The notes under the pieces are model-generated. The model saw only the letters and a program-made list of their open reading frames with translations. It was not told the origin of the DNA and searched no databases. A stretch of 64,000 nucleotides of DNA from Vreelandella olivaria (GTDB lineage Bacteria > Pseudomonadota > Gammaproteobacteria > Pseudomonadales > Halomonadaceae), in the NCBI GenBank assembly GCA_004295565.1, contig AP019416.1:806001-870000 (forward strand), in the 5' to 3' direction. A program made the position numbers and the translations under genes. Of the stretch, positions 35,797-45,100 are shown piece by piece (position 1 is the stretch's first letter; every line of letters begins with the position of its first letter).

Positions 35797-35825
35797 AGAT
35801 TATTGTCCATTTATTCCTCACTAAC

Positions 35826-36055
35826 CCAAAATTGATGAACCTCATACTAGGCAGAAATAGCGCCCTTGGTAGTGGTGCGCTTCACCTTCGATAATGACTG
35901 CTTGTTTGGGCAATCGGCAGCTGCATAGAGCTGCAAAGAAAAGTGCATCATTATGCTTTAGGCAATCCATACAGTGACAAAATCCTATCCGAAGCGGCTC
36001 GCAATTGAGGCTATTCGGATTTTAAAGCAGACAAAGTTACCACTAGTTGTTCCAT
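35826..36055 (-). pseudogene. Degenerate third copy of the GFA-family gene
   Basis: Recognised by nucleotide resemblance to the GFA genes at 47769-48142 and 53644-54018. Shared tracts include TTCGATAATGAC near 35888, AATCCATACAGTG near 35965 and the end GTTGTTCCAT at 36046-36055, which holds the start codon. About 230 of the 375 bp remain, with several frame breaks and far more divergence than between the other two copies. It should be non-functional. Confidence 0.7.
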
Positions 36056-36086
36056 AGCTAGCCTATCAAAGTTGCATCACTAGCCC

Positions 36087-36117
36087 ATGAGCCGAATATA
36101 AACCATAATCGGCTCAT
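36087..36117. promoter_or_regulatory. 31-bp palindrome upstream of a Fic relic
   Basis: ATGAGCCGA (36087-36095) pairs with TCGGCTCAT (36109-36117); inner bases TAT/ATA extend the symmetry. A half-site TAGGCTCAT follows near 36143. The same palindrome and surroundings recur at 44858-44887. The position directly before a DUF4172/Fic start suggests a Fic-gene operator. Confidence 0.6.
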
Positions 36118-36149
36118 AGTATGATCTGAATAGGCGGAGCAATAGGCTC

Positions 36150-36320
36150 ATGCATATCTGGGAACAGTGCCACTGGCCGCATTTTGAGTGGGACGAGTCC
36201 GTTCTCCGATCTACGTTGGATGCTATTCGGCTATTGCAGGGTCATTTGTTAGGTAAAATCGAGGCGCTGGATGTGGATAAGGATACCACCAACAATCGTG
36301 AGACGCCCGGGCATTTTTAA
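36150..36320 (+). pseudogene. Truncated Fic-family protein (DUF4172 N-terminal domain only)
   Basis: The 56-residue product reads MHIWEQCHWPHFEWDESVLR and LLQGHLLGKIEALDVD. This is the N-terminal DUF4172 domain that precedes the Fic AMP-transferase domain in many bacterial Fic proteins. No Fic motif (HxFx(D/E)GN) follows; the frame ends at 36320 and the convergent membrane gene starts to overlap. A deletion relic, preceded by the palindrome at 36087. Confidence 0.7.
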
Positions 36321-36937
36321 TTTGTGGCTAGGAGCTTATTTTGAATGTGATTGATAGCGTTAGTTTTCTTTCTGTTCATGGCTACTTCATACGTAGCATG
36401 AATTGTTAACGCTAAAAGATACACGAATGCAATTCCATTTGAAAAATTCATAGTTTCGATATCTGCTTCGCTTATTTTTGAGCTAAAATTATTGAGAATG
36501 AAAAGATGCTGTTAATATCATGAAAGTAAGGAAGTAAGTGTTAACGGCATACGTGTATAATTTGTCTTTTTGTTACTGCCTTCTCTGCGTATGATTTTCT
36601 TCTCATTCGGGGAGTAGGTAAATAAAGGGCCAACTTCTTTAAAGCATTCAATTGCAACCTCTGGGCGAGCGGAGTTAAAGCATAAAATAGCCAAGTCTAA
36701 GCATGCCTCTTTTTCCGCAGTAGTCATATAGGTGGTTGCGCAGTAATATTTTATCTGCATTGTTTTGAGGTTCTTCAAAATTGAACTTTCTGGCATCGTT
36801 TAGAAGTAAAGTCTTAATGCTGGATGTTTGACTTTTTTAAAAGTGTAACCGTGGGATATTATTGCTGCTATGGCCACTATCGGCGCGACAGTAGATACGA
36901 GTGCAGTAAAGACTTTATGCGCTTGATCGAAATCCAT
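36317..36937 (-). CDS. Hypothetical three-segment membrane protein (frameshifted)
   Basis: No family recognised. The pieces join as MDFDQAHKVFTALVSTVAPI (first membrane segment, AIAAIIS), then a soluble middle with YYCATTYMTTAEKEACLDLA and AIECFKEVGPLFTYSPNEKK, then TYFLTFMILTASF and NGIAFVYLLALTIHATYEV, two more membrane segments, ending NHIQNKLLATN. Shifts lie near 36800, 36540 and 36490. About 205 residues. AT-rich like the NACHT gene, so part of the acquired material. Small membrane proteins often accompany defence genes, but no partner is evident. Confidence 0.5.
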
Positions 36938-37021
36938 TGGTGAGAGCATCCATCATGATTTAGTAAACTGATATTTTATTCATTTATGGCTACTCCTATT
37001 TATTAAATAAGTGAAGTTTCT

Positions 37022-37099
37022 ATGGCTAATCGAACAGACTGGGAGCTGATCGAGCGGGAATATCGCACTTGTCGTTTCTCGTCATCAGGCAGCAGCTGA
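37022..37099 (+). pseudogene. Fragment resembling a phage terminase small subunit / HTH N-terminus
   Basis: The 25-residue frame MANRTDWELIEREYRTCRFS resembles the start of phage small-terminase or Nu1-like HTH proteins (NRTDWE.IEREYR.G.LS). The resemblance stops after about 20 residues and no phage genes follow. If correct, it is a trace of a prophage inside the island. The rest of 36938-37340 shows nothing convincing. Confidence 0.35.
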
Positions 37100-37340
37100 A
37101 CTGGTCGCCCTGGAGTTCATCGACCATGAGATAGTACGGAAGGTTACGCCAGTTGCGGAAGCCGTCGCCAATATGTTCACAACCCTCTACTACTAGGCCG
37201 AAACCGGCCAAGCGATGCCGGAGGACTTCCAGGAGGGACATTGAGTTAATCGCGATGAACGAAAACAAAAGCGGCCATGGGCCGCCTTTGTGGAACGATA
37301 ATGAATTGGTCAGGTTCTTTTCCGTTTTCCTGTAATTCAT

Positions 37341-39876
37341 CTAAAAATCTTTGATATTGTGCAGATCCATTTCAATTTCTTCGATTGTCGGGTACGGATC
37401 ACCGACTGCTGGAGCGCTGTCATGTCCCGTGAAATAGGTGCTGCATTTGCCCATTGCATTATCTACTTTAGCTATATCAGTGTCTGATATGTCAACAAGA
37501 CGTGATAGGCGTTGTGTGTAAACGCCACGTTCAAACCTGCTTACCACCTTGTTGAGTAATTTTTCCTCTACTAATCGTTCCCAAGTTTCTCTGAGTAAGC
37601 CGTAAAATGCCCGGGATGCTTGACGAAACTCAGCATCAGTTCCATCTTTATCCACTCTTCTTAAGTCTTGTAATTTTGTATTTAAATATTTTATACGCTT
37701 TGATGTTGTTAGTGCTTCCCATGGGGCACTATCCCTCACTAGCCCAGCAAATTTTCTCGAACGCTCCAATGCAACGCTTTCATGTTTGGCTCCTTGGACT
37801 TCGGCTTGTTCTAGTAAAAGCTTGAAGAATACTATGTCATGAGTAAATACGACTACTTGTCGGGAATGTGATTCTGCAATAAGTCTCGCGGCTACTTTGC
37901 TACTCCACTGATGACTTAGCGAGTTTACAGGGTCATCAAATATGACAGCAGACTGTCTGTTGTCTGCTGTCATTTCTGCTAAAAAGCTGCTATTGCAATG
38001 CATCTTTGCTCCCCTTCACTTGCGACTTTAGCAACTACTGGCTCGCCAGCATTTGCAATTGATAACTTAAATTGTTGTTGTCCACCAGAATTTCTTGTTT
38101 GAACATCCACGGAGAAGCGCGTAAAGCCAAATTTCTTCAGTTCGTCCCTAAAGGCAAAAGTAAGAGGTTCTATGACGCCTTGCTGGTAAATTCTTGAAGA
38201 AAGTTCAGAAACTTTACGAGTATTGCATTCACCCTTAATGGCTTCCATTTTTGATAATTTTATACCGACGTATGTTTTTATTATTGAATCGTAATTGTTG
38301 TTGACATGTTTTTGTCTAATAATTCCTGTAAGTAATATTCCTTTTTCTTGATAAGTCCAGCTAAATCTTGGTTGGTTTTAACGGCTTCTATCTGTTCATT
38401 AAGATTTTTAATTATTGCATTTATGTCAATTGCCGATGAAATATCTAGGGTGGATTGAAGGTCGGGGAGTTTTAAAGAGGTTGTAAACGTTTTCGCCGTT
38501 CGGCTAGGGTTTCAAACAGTGCTATAATTCTTTCGCTTACACCAGGCTTTAATTTGTTAGACTCTTCTAATGCAGCTTTGTAGTCTTCCAAGCTGAGGTT
38601 CTGTGATGAAATCATTCTTAGTGCATTGCTCAATAGATCATAAGCCTTTTGGCTTCTGTAGCAGCATTATCCGCTAAGAATTTATTTAGTGAGGCCAATC
38701 GCTCACTGCTGTTCTCTGAGATTTCCTGAAGGCATAGAGGGCAAGGTTCACCTTGGATAGGAGGAAAGTTTTTGAATTTGGTTCATTTTCAATGAATGTT
38801 TTGCAGCACTCCATAAGTTTTGCCAGTTTATGCCTGCGACAGTCTCTAGGGTAAGCCTTGCAGAGTAGCTTGCATTATTTTATCAGCAGAGTTCTGCTTT
38901 GTAATATAGTCTTCTTGCAACTCCTTAAGCCTGTCAAAAGATTTGTCGCTCAAATATTTTAAAGTATTGGAAATAAATCGTTGTAGCGGTGTTATGATTT
39001 GCTTTTGCTGATTAAGGTTAGCTTTTAAGCTCTCTGGGGTTTGCAGCTTATCTTTGCAATTTCTTGTCTGAGGGGTTCTATACGTTCAAGATCTTCTTCT
39101 GAAGCTCTATGAGCTTGAACGTCTTCTTCTTTGGTGTTGGCTGATATTCCGTTGAAAACCGTGCTGTCTTAGTTTCGGATGCTATTGGCTTTAGGAAATC
39201 AGACCATTTCCTGGCATTATATCTTCTTCAACAATAGCTTTGACTTGAGTAATGGCTCTAGTCAGTTCTGTTAATAGGTTCAAGCCAGACGGCTTGAATC
39301 CTAGGGCATCCTCTTTGTTAACGTAGTGATGAGCTGACTCTGTATCGAAAACCCTAATTGCCTTCAAGGGGCAATGCTTGAAGAATTTAAGCTCCAGGGT
39401 AAGTTTCATCCTCCCCGTTCACTAAAACATTGATCATTGCGCTAGGGGAAGGATTATTTTGTTCAAATACATTCCCTAATATTTTCGGGCACGTACCGCG
39501 TGTCAGGCAAGCATTTTTCATTATGCTAGAATAGCTGGATTTCCTGATCCATTATCACCATAAACTATGAATATACCATCTCTCGGAAATTTAAGGACTT
39601 GGTTTTCAATAAGTGCACCAACGCCATATACTTCAGACAAAGACAGTAGGTTTACTTTACCTTGCTCACTAGTGTGTCCAGTAAAGTCTAACTCTCGGTT
39701 GTTGAGGGTAGAATCTTCTGTGGGGCTTCTAGTTGGTGCTCAATACGAGCAATATAGTAGATTTCATCAAGATCTTTCTGATCTAACTCCTCGTGTTCAA
39801 GAGCTAGTTTAATGCTGTGTTTCCACCAAGCAGGCTTGTCCTCGATCCATGTCTTTATTTGCTCTATTGGTGTCAT
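37341..39876 (-). CDS. AAA_13-type (RecF/Rad50-like) ATPase with CPLC hook, probable defence gene (frameshifted)
   Basis: About 845 residues after restoring frames. The N-terminal domain is IEQIKTWIEDKPAWWKHSIKLAL. The Walker A is IFIVYGDNGSGKSS near 39530-39560 (one A lost), followed by ACLTRGTCPKILGNVF. A long coiled coil is split by the zinc-hook-like GEPCPLCLQEI, with CPLC at 38732-38743. The ABC signature SEGEQRCIAIAAFLAEM near 38010 and the Walker B SAVIFDDPVNSLSH near 37940 follow, then the H-loop VVFTHDI. The architecture is that of RloC/PrrC-like and related defence ATPases, but no C-terminal anticodon nuclease is evident. Many frame breaks, mostly in the coiled coil. Confidence 0.75.
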
Positions 39877-40009
39877 AGGTTGCCCCTTGTTTTGTTCTTG
39901 GTAGTATTATTGGTTTTCTGGTAAATGGCCCTTAAAATTAGCTTGGTAGTAGCATGCCTGGTCAGGTTTCATCATTAATCCTAGTGGGTTAAAATTTCGA
40001 CCAAAAGAT

Positions 40010-40255
40010 CTACGTTGGTAGTGCATAGAGTATAGAATAGTTTGGCACCACGCCATCAGGTCTCAAGGGTGAACGTCGATATGCCAACCCGATAGGAGTC
40101 CAGGAGCCAGAAAAGTCGATCGTCTTAGTATCAGTATCAAACTTAATGCGCTTTCTTGTGGCGTTCATGGTCGCTCCTGTGGTGCTCGGAGCGACTTCGA
40201 TGCGGTGACCGTGTTCATTCCAAAGACGACAGATTTTTTCGGCGCGCTCGGGCAC
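40010..40255 (-). CDS. Unknown small protein, third gene of an island operon
   Basis: An 81-residue open frame from GTG at 40255. It includes RAEKICRLWNEHGHRIEVAP, RKRIKFDTDTKTIDFSGSWT and NYSILYALPT. The frame stays open upstream to 40327 (KHVDRTIILRLLRRAVPERAEK) without an ATG, so the true N-terminus may be lost to an indel. It follows the HEPN-like gene on the same strand. No family recognised. Confidence 0.4.
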   Translation of the reverse strand: MPERAEKICRLWNEHGHRIEVAPSTTGATMNATRKRIKFDTDTKTIDFSGSWTPIGLAYRRSPLRPDGVVPNYSILYALPT

Positions 40256-40362
40256 AGCCCTACGCAGGAGACGCAGAATGATTGTGCGGTCGACATGCTT
40301 CGCGTTTCTACTGAGTTGGGTTGAGCGTTACTGTGTACCTGCAAAAGGAAGCAACGACAGTC

Positions 40363-41244
40363 TCAACATGTAAAGTCTGAGCGTGGGCCCGGCCAGTCAT
40401 CGACCTCCATCTGTATGGCCAAGTCTGTGGTTGTAATCCGACGTAAGCTTGATGCTGCCACGAACTGCACGCCGAGGGCCAATCTGACCACCTGAAGCCG
40501 TTTTAGCCCAGCGGGCTTATATCGACTAGTGACATAGGGCGGTAGGCTCTTAACAACGGCTTGAACCCGGACATCGTCCCGATGTGGCCGTGCTGCCGTC
40601 ATACGTTGAGCTAGCGAGTCCAAATCATGACCGTTTTTGCCTTTGAAGGAATCCGGAGCAACTCCGTCCCATACCAGAGCAGCTTTCATTGATAGTTCTG
40701 CCACCATACAGATCGGCTGGATCACAGAATCGTGGCTAAAGGTTGTGGGCAAAGTATTCGCAGCATCTTCGAGATTAGACCGCGACATTTGCCAAAGCGT
40801 TATCGCATCTGGATTGCCTTGATCGACGTCATTCAGCCCCATGGTGAAATCATGGAGGTCTGCCGCGGCGAAAGCGACCTCGGCAGCGATTACTGGATCT
40901 TGCCTGCACCAATTCCACCATTCCTCAGCGCTGGAGAAACCCGTCATCTGCCATGGCTGAAGCACATTCTGACCGAAAACGATTGGGAAGACAGTCTTTC
41001 GAACCTGGTCGACAGACCCTATCAGGCCAACGCCCGCGCCGGGCCAGCTCGTTTCTACCTCGGGCACCATGGCTGCATAGGCTTCCATGATATGCTTGGC
41101 ATTGGGGTTGCCACCAACGCCCATGACGAAGCCAGAACCGAGCAACTCCATTGCAGCCCGAAAAGGGCGCTGGTGAACGTGGATACCTTTCTCGGCGTAT
41201 TTCCGATCTAGTCGATGAAGATCCTCAAGAGTCCATGTGCTCAT
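40363..41244 (-). CDS. Unknown protein with HEPN-like C-terminal domain, island operon
   Basis: A clean 293-residue frame from ATG at 41244 (MSTWTLEDLHRLDRKYAEKG). The N-terminal two-thirds is not recognised. The C-terminal third looks like a HEPN domain: AELSMKAALVWDG, then GHDLDSLAQRM, and KSLPPYVTSRY, matching the E..(L)K..L...G, HdL..L and ..Y...RY landmarks. HEPN domains are common in RNase toxins and abortive infection proteins; the canonical RxxxxH is not obvious. Its start lies 11 bp after the stop of the gene at 41255, so the two are co-transcribed. Confidence 0.6.
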   Translation of the reverse strand: MSTWTLEDLHRLDRKYAEKGIHVHQRPFRAAMELLGSGFVMGVGGNPNAKHIMEAYAAMVPEVETSWPGAGVGLIGSVDQVRKTVFPIVFGQNVLQPWQMTGFSSAEEWWNWCRQDPVIAAEVAFAAADLHDFTMGLNDVDQGNPDAITLWQMSRSNLEDAANTLPTTFSHDSVIQPICMVAELSMKAALVWDGVAPDSFKGKNGHDLDSLAQRMTAARPHRDDVRVQAVVKSLPPYVTSRYKPAGLKRLQVVRLALGVQFVAASSLRRITTTDLAIQMEVDDWPGPRSDFTC

Positions 41245-41254
41245 GTGGGCTGTC

Positions 41255-42069
41255 CTATCGGCCGTTGGCGAGGCGTCGCAGAAAGGTGCGCGCTGAGACC
41301 AGTACCACATGCAAGCGGAAGGTACTGTGATCCTCATCTGAGAGGCCTGGATGTGAGCCTTCGCTGTGTAACATCTTGATCAGGCCGTTGACGTAGTTCT
41401 TCCCGTCCTGAGTCCATTCGTTGCGGGTTATCGAAAGGAACCCTGCTTCCGCCAGCAACGCCCGCCGATTTTCCGCACTTTGGCGTCTATCTACGTCCTC
41501 ATGCCATACTCTCCGGGCTATGTCGTCGAACAGGCTTTCGAGGAACGTCCTAAGCTGTCCGTTGCAGGCCGCCCAGTCACCGCGAGTATGCGCCTCAATT
41601 GCTTGGTCGAGGTGTCCCAGTGGAGTCGCGAAGCCGAACGACTTCAAGAGTTGATGCACCTCGTCGTCAGTTTCGGGAAGCAAGACTTCTTCTGGAAGCG
41701 CAGCACGAAGGGAGGCATCTTGGCCAAGATCATTCCAGTTCAAAACATAGCCATCACGGGCAAGGCCGCGTACGAGAGCGGTTTGCTGGGGTGTAGTAAA
41801 TCTGGCTGAACAAGCTGTATGGCTTGACGAATCACGGCCTCACACAGAGTCATGCTGCCATCGAGCGTGTCGAGCAAGCCATCAGAATGTTGGACAACGA
41901 TGCGACCAAGGAGATCGCATTTCTTCGCAACGCTGATGTTTGTGCTTGATGAAATTTCGTTTTCGAGACCCAGGCGAAGCACGACCTGATTGAAGCGCGC
42001 CTGGGTGTGCTGTTCGAGCAATTCGACGGCAGCAATCAGGGTTGGACGTGTGAATGGGCTTGAGCGCAT
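41255..42069 (-). CDS. Unknown protein, first gene of island operon, abortive-infection-like layout (one frameshift)
   Basis: Frames join near 41750 to give about 271 residues. The N-terminal part is FTRPTLIAAVELLEQHTQARFNQVVLRLGLE, a small helical domain of the type found at the front of Abi proteins. The second part reads GHLDQAIEAHTRGDWAACNGQLRTFLESLFDDIARRV and ends HSEGSHPGLSDEDHSTFRLHVVLVSARTFLRRL, a pattern like RES/Abi C-terminal domains that mark stored-RNA or phage-sensing proteins. The family call is tentative. GC content is close to the chromosome, unlike the NACHT gene. Confidence 0.5.
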
Positions 42070-42321
42070 AGAGAAGCCTACTTACAACACAGGCCAAATG
42101 ACCTGTCTAAGTTGAAGATGTGTCGATCAGCGTTTTATCCATATACATCATCTTCTCAATTATAGAGGCAGGCGACTACTTGATTTTGAGATTTGTGATA
42201 ATGACGAATTTGGCTTTGTCGAAGTTAGTTATAATATTAACCTTATCTATAAATTCAGTCCTCCCACCAATTTTTGATTTTTCTTTAAAAACTTTTGAAT
42301 CCCAGTCAAAAAGCCTATGTT

Positions 42322-43187
42322 CTATGGCCTATCGCCTAGCAGTATTGCCTGATTACTACCCACCACAATCAGCACCGTCGCCACAATAGACAGCGCTACC
42401 CCCGTCATGGTGGTGCCGCTAACCGCCTCCTTACGAGCCAGTGAGCCGAACACGACCGGTATGAGTGGGTACATCGACACAATCACGATACTGATAATGG
42501 CAAGCTGGCCTTCCCGCGAAAGTGCATACAGCGTAAGCCCCAGTGCACTGATGCCGCCCGCTGCGGTTGCCAGCAGTGGAAAGCGCTTTTGTGCAGGGTG
42601 TGCGTGTTGATAAAAGGGCAGACAACATACGGCACCGCTGAGCATGCAGAGGGCGATCCCATAGAAAGCGCTTTGCTCAGGCACTTGGCCAAGGAAGTGA
42701 AGCTGCAAGGCAAACCCTAAGCCCGCGCCCAAACCCAATAGCAGGCCCGCTCTGGTGCTGCTGCTCATCCGCGTTTTGCTCGGTTTACCCTCGCCCGCTG
42801 TTAACCAGATGGCGGGCAGGGCGATCATCACGCCTAGCCATATCCGCGCATTGGGTCGCTCTCCAAGGAAAGCCAGCGAGAGTCCAAGGGCGATGGAGAC
42901 CATTGCGACAGCGCTAACAGGCACCACGATGGCGAAGGGTGCCCGTGATAATCCTTGGTAAAGCAGCCAGGCCCCAAGGGCGGAGCCGATGCCCGCCAGC
43001 GTGCCCCATATCCACACGTGCGGCTCCCAGGTGGAAAAGAGCAGAGCGCCTACAAAACCACAAGCGCGCCGCCCAGGTGGGTGTAAAACGCAATATTAAG
43101 CGGCGGGTAAAAACGGGCGAGCACGCCATTGATAAAGTGTGTACTGCCGAGCAGCACCATGGCGCTTAGCGCAAAGGCGATAGACAT
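42322..43187 (-). CDS. EamA/DMT-family exporter (one frameshift)
   Basis: Ten-segment drug/metabolite transporter with two EamA repeats. It starts MSIAFALSAMVLLGSTHFIN at 43187. A shift near 43050 leads from GGALVVL into WGTLAGIGSALGAWLLYQGLS and IVVPVSAVAMVSIALGLSLAFLGERP (end of repeat 1). Repeat 2 runs to GVALSIVATVLIVVG. About 288 residues. It is divergent from the LysR gene at 43284, the usual arrangement for an exporter and its regulator; the substrate is unknown. Confidence 0.82.
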
Positions 43188-43283
43188 GCGGGCTCCTGGT
43201 CTTGATGATAAGGGAAGGGCCAGCATAGAAGTCGCTAACATGCGGCTAGAAACTCGATTAGGTCATGGTTGCCATGAGGAGTT

Positions 43284-44192
43284 GTGATGATCAGAGGGTC
43301 GGATATCTCCATTGCCCAACTTCGCGCGCTGCTTGCCGTGGCGGAAGCGCAGTCGTATACCCGTGCGTCGGAACGCCTTGGTGTGAGCCAGTCGGGTGTG
43401 AGTCATTCCATGCAGGCACTGGAGAAGCTGGCGGGTGGCCCGCTGATCATAAAAAGCCCAGAAGGGTTGGTACCCACCGCGCTAGGAGAGTTAGTGCTTA
43501 CTAGCGCCAGAAAGGTTGTGGGTGAGCTTCAGGTGTTAAGCCAGCAGGTGGGGAAGTTTCATAACGAGGCGGATGAAGCGCTGAAAATAGGTGTTATTCC
43601 TAGCGCGTTATCTGGCTGGTTATCGCCTCAGCTTGCGAGTTTCACGAGCCGCTACCCGGATGCCATTAGCCTTGTACTGGAAGGGATGGAAGAAGAGATA
43701 AAGGAGTGGGTGGAAAGCGGCGTGATCAACATGGGCATCACAACCGATGTTACCCAGCTTAATCTCACCTATTGGTGTGAGCACTTTGATTGGCAGCTAT
43801 TAAAGAAGGATGAGATTGTTGCAGTGCTGCCTGAAAGCCATCCACTCAGCAAACAAGCCAGCGTCACGGTGGCGGAACTAGCGGAACACCCGCTTGTTAT
43901 GTCATCAGGCGGTTGTGAAGCGCTTATCCAGCAGATATTTGCCCACTCGTTGGAGGAAGTCGATACTTTCCAGGTGGATTTCTGGGTACGCGACACCCGT
44001 ACGCTATTGCAGATGGTCGCTGGTGATGTCGGTGTTAGCTTGGTTCCTACCTTGGCGTTAAGCAATAAGCCAACGGCTAACGTCGTGACGCGGCCGCTAT
44101 CACCAAGGCGCAACCGGAACCTGATTGCCTTTTGGCCTAAACGACAGCTGCTTAATCCCGTGGGTAAGCAGTTCTTGAAGGAGTGTGGGTGA
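43284..44192 (+). CDS. LysR-family regulator divergent from the EamA exporter
   Basis: A clean 302-residue LTTR. The N-terminal HTH is ISIAQLRALLAVAEAQSYTRASERLGVSQSGVSHSMQALE. The effector domain follows (ALKIGVIPSALSGWLSPQLASF, GINMGIT-like VINMGITTD, MVAGDVGVSLVPTLAL). It most likely activates or represses the EamA gene 96 bp away on the other strand. The ATG at 43284 is one codon before another ATG; both fit. Confidence 0.88.
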   Translation: MMIRGSDISIAQLRALLAVAEAQSYTRASERLGVSQSGVSHSMQALEKLAGGPLIIKSPEGLVPTALGELVLTSARKVVGELQVLSQQVGKFHNEADEALKIGVIPSALSGWLSPQLASFTSRYPDAISLVLEGMEEEIKEWVESGVINMGITTDVTQLNLTYWCEHFDWQLLKKDEIVAVLPESHPLSKQASVTVAELAEHPLVMSSGGCEALIQQIFAHSLEEVDTFQVDFWVRDTRTLLQMVAGDVGVSLVPTLALSNKPTANVVTRPLSPRRNRNLIAFWPKRQLLNPVGKQFLKECG

Positions 44193-44476
44193 TCAATCAG
44201 GCAGAAAATAAGAGACGATGTCCATCTCTTTATGAGGAATGCCGATCATCTCAATGCACCCTTGGCCAATCAGGTAAAAGATAACGTGCTGGCCCTGGGA
44301 GTAGCTGTAATAACCCTCGCTGATATCCGAGCGATGTTTTCCTAGCAAGGGATTTTCTGCGAGCCAGTGAAACCGTTTTTCAAAATCCTTTAGATAGGTA
44401 TTCCGTTGGTTCTTGCCCCATTGCCATTCCGTATAGCGACCGATAGCTTTCTCGGTGTGATACGGAACCTGGGCAT
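44193..44476 (-). CDS. parE: ParE-family toxin (one frameshift)
   Basis: ParE toxins poison DNA gyrase. Too short and broken to stand out, but the frame gives MPRFRITPRK, then, after a shift near 44445, GRYTEWQWGKNQRNTYLKDF, LAENPLLGKHRSDISEGYYS and HVIFYLIGQGCIEMIGIPHK. These are the ParE landmarks (W..AENP..G..R.D...GY......H.IFY). Its ATG overlaps the parD TAA (TAATG). It stops one base after the LysR stop, in convergent orientation. Confidence 0.82.
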
Positions 44477-44724
44477 TACGTTTCGCTATCCAAGTCGTTG
44501 ATTAATGCATCCATTGAGAAATCGTCCACGAATTCACCGGCGCTAGCCTGCTCGGCACCTTGGGCTAGATGCGTACGTAGCGCCTCAAGTTTGCTTTTGC
44601 GTTCCTCCATGGCACGCAGCGCATCACGCACCACCTCACTAGCGGAGCCGTAGCGACCACTGGCGACTTCGTTTTTGATAAAGATTTCCCAGTGCTCCCC
44701 TAAGCTAAGGCTGGTCGTTGCCAT
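44476..44724 (-). CDS. parD: ParD-family antitoxin
   Basis: An 82-residue ribbon-helix-helix antitoxin starting at 44724: MATTSLSLGEHWEIFIKNEV, then GRYGSASEVVRDALRAMEERKSKLEALR, the ParD/CC2985 core, and an acidic C-terminus (FVDDFSMDALINDLDSET) that would cover ParE. It represses its own operon, probably at the inverted repeat 10 bp upstream. Confidence 0.88.
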   Translation of the reverse strand: MATTSLSLGEHWEIFIKNEVASGRYGSASEVVRDALRAMEERKSKLEALRTHLAQGAEQASAGEFVDDFSMDALINDLDSET

Positions 44725-44733
44725 GATGTGGCT

Positions 44734-44766
44734 CCTATATTCAAAAATAACAAATATGAATATAGG
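44734..44766. promoter_or_regulatory. ParD operator, 9-bp inverted repeat
   Basis: CCTATATTC (44734-44742) and GAATATAGG (44758-44766) are perfect inverted arms separated by 15 bases, just before the parD ATG. The inverted arms fit a dimer-of-dimers RHH protein. It should overlap the parDE promoter. Confidence 0.62.
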
Positions 44767-44857
44767 TATGGCTGACAAGTAAGGCAAGAGACTTAACTTG
44801 TTCGGTCTGTTGAGTATGTCTACTGCTTAACTCACTCTTGAAGTCCTCTGACAGCCC

Positions 44858-44990
44858 ATGAGCCGAATATAAATTTTAATCGGCTCACAATATGATCTTA
44901 ATCATCGGTGTAATCGGCTCGTGTAGCGCTGGGAAGAGCACCATCATGACCGTTGCAAAGAGAGGTCTATAACGGCCTCCTCAGCGAGCT
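44858..44990 (+). pseudogene. Second Fic-upstream palindrome with a decayed Fic start
   Basis: ATGAGCCGA at 44858-44866 and TCGGCTCA at 44880-44887 repeat the palindrome of 36087-36117. The following 80 bases also align (TATGATCT, then TCGGCTCGTGT and GCTGGGAA against GGCTCATGCAT and TCTGGGAA). After that the coding resemblance to DUF4172 fades. It is a second relic of a Fic locus. No other gene lies in 44767-45000. Confidence 0.55.
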
Positions 44991-45001
44991 AGCTCTTTGA
45001 T

Positions 45002-45055
45002 GCAAGCATCGTCTATATGCTTGCTTTATGCATTCGATGTGCTATTTTGAATGCA
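45002..45055. promoter_or_regulatory. Two inverted repeats upstream of fitAB
   Basis: GCAAGCAT (45002-45009) pairs with ATGCTTGC (45017-45024), and TGCATTC (45029-45035) pairs with GAATGCA (45049-45055). They lie 46-99 bp before the antitoxin ATG. FitA/VapB-type antitoxins bind such repeats as octamers to repress their own promoter; assignment is by position. Confidence 0.55.
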
Positions 45056-45100
45056 AATAGAGTGCCACTGTTCTTACCGCATGTGATAGGAGGTCGAGCT

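Noticed and set aside
36169-36190. TTGAGTGGGACGAG resembles the guaA attachment core
   Set aside because: It encodes HFEWDES of the DUF4172 relic and matches only about 14 bases, so chance resemblance is more likely than a third att copy.
37026-37340. 104-codon minus-strand frame after the AAA_13 ATPase
   Set aside because: Composition is unlike a protein and it overlaps the phage-like fragment; no domain seen.
42120-42389. Open frame of 89 codons with hydrophobic start
   Set aside because: AT-rich spacer plus antisense of the EamA 3' end; no family features and no ribosome site.
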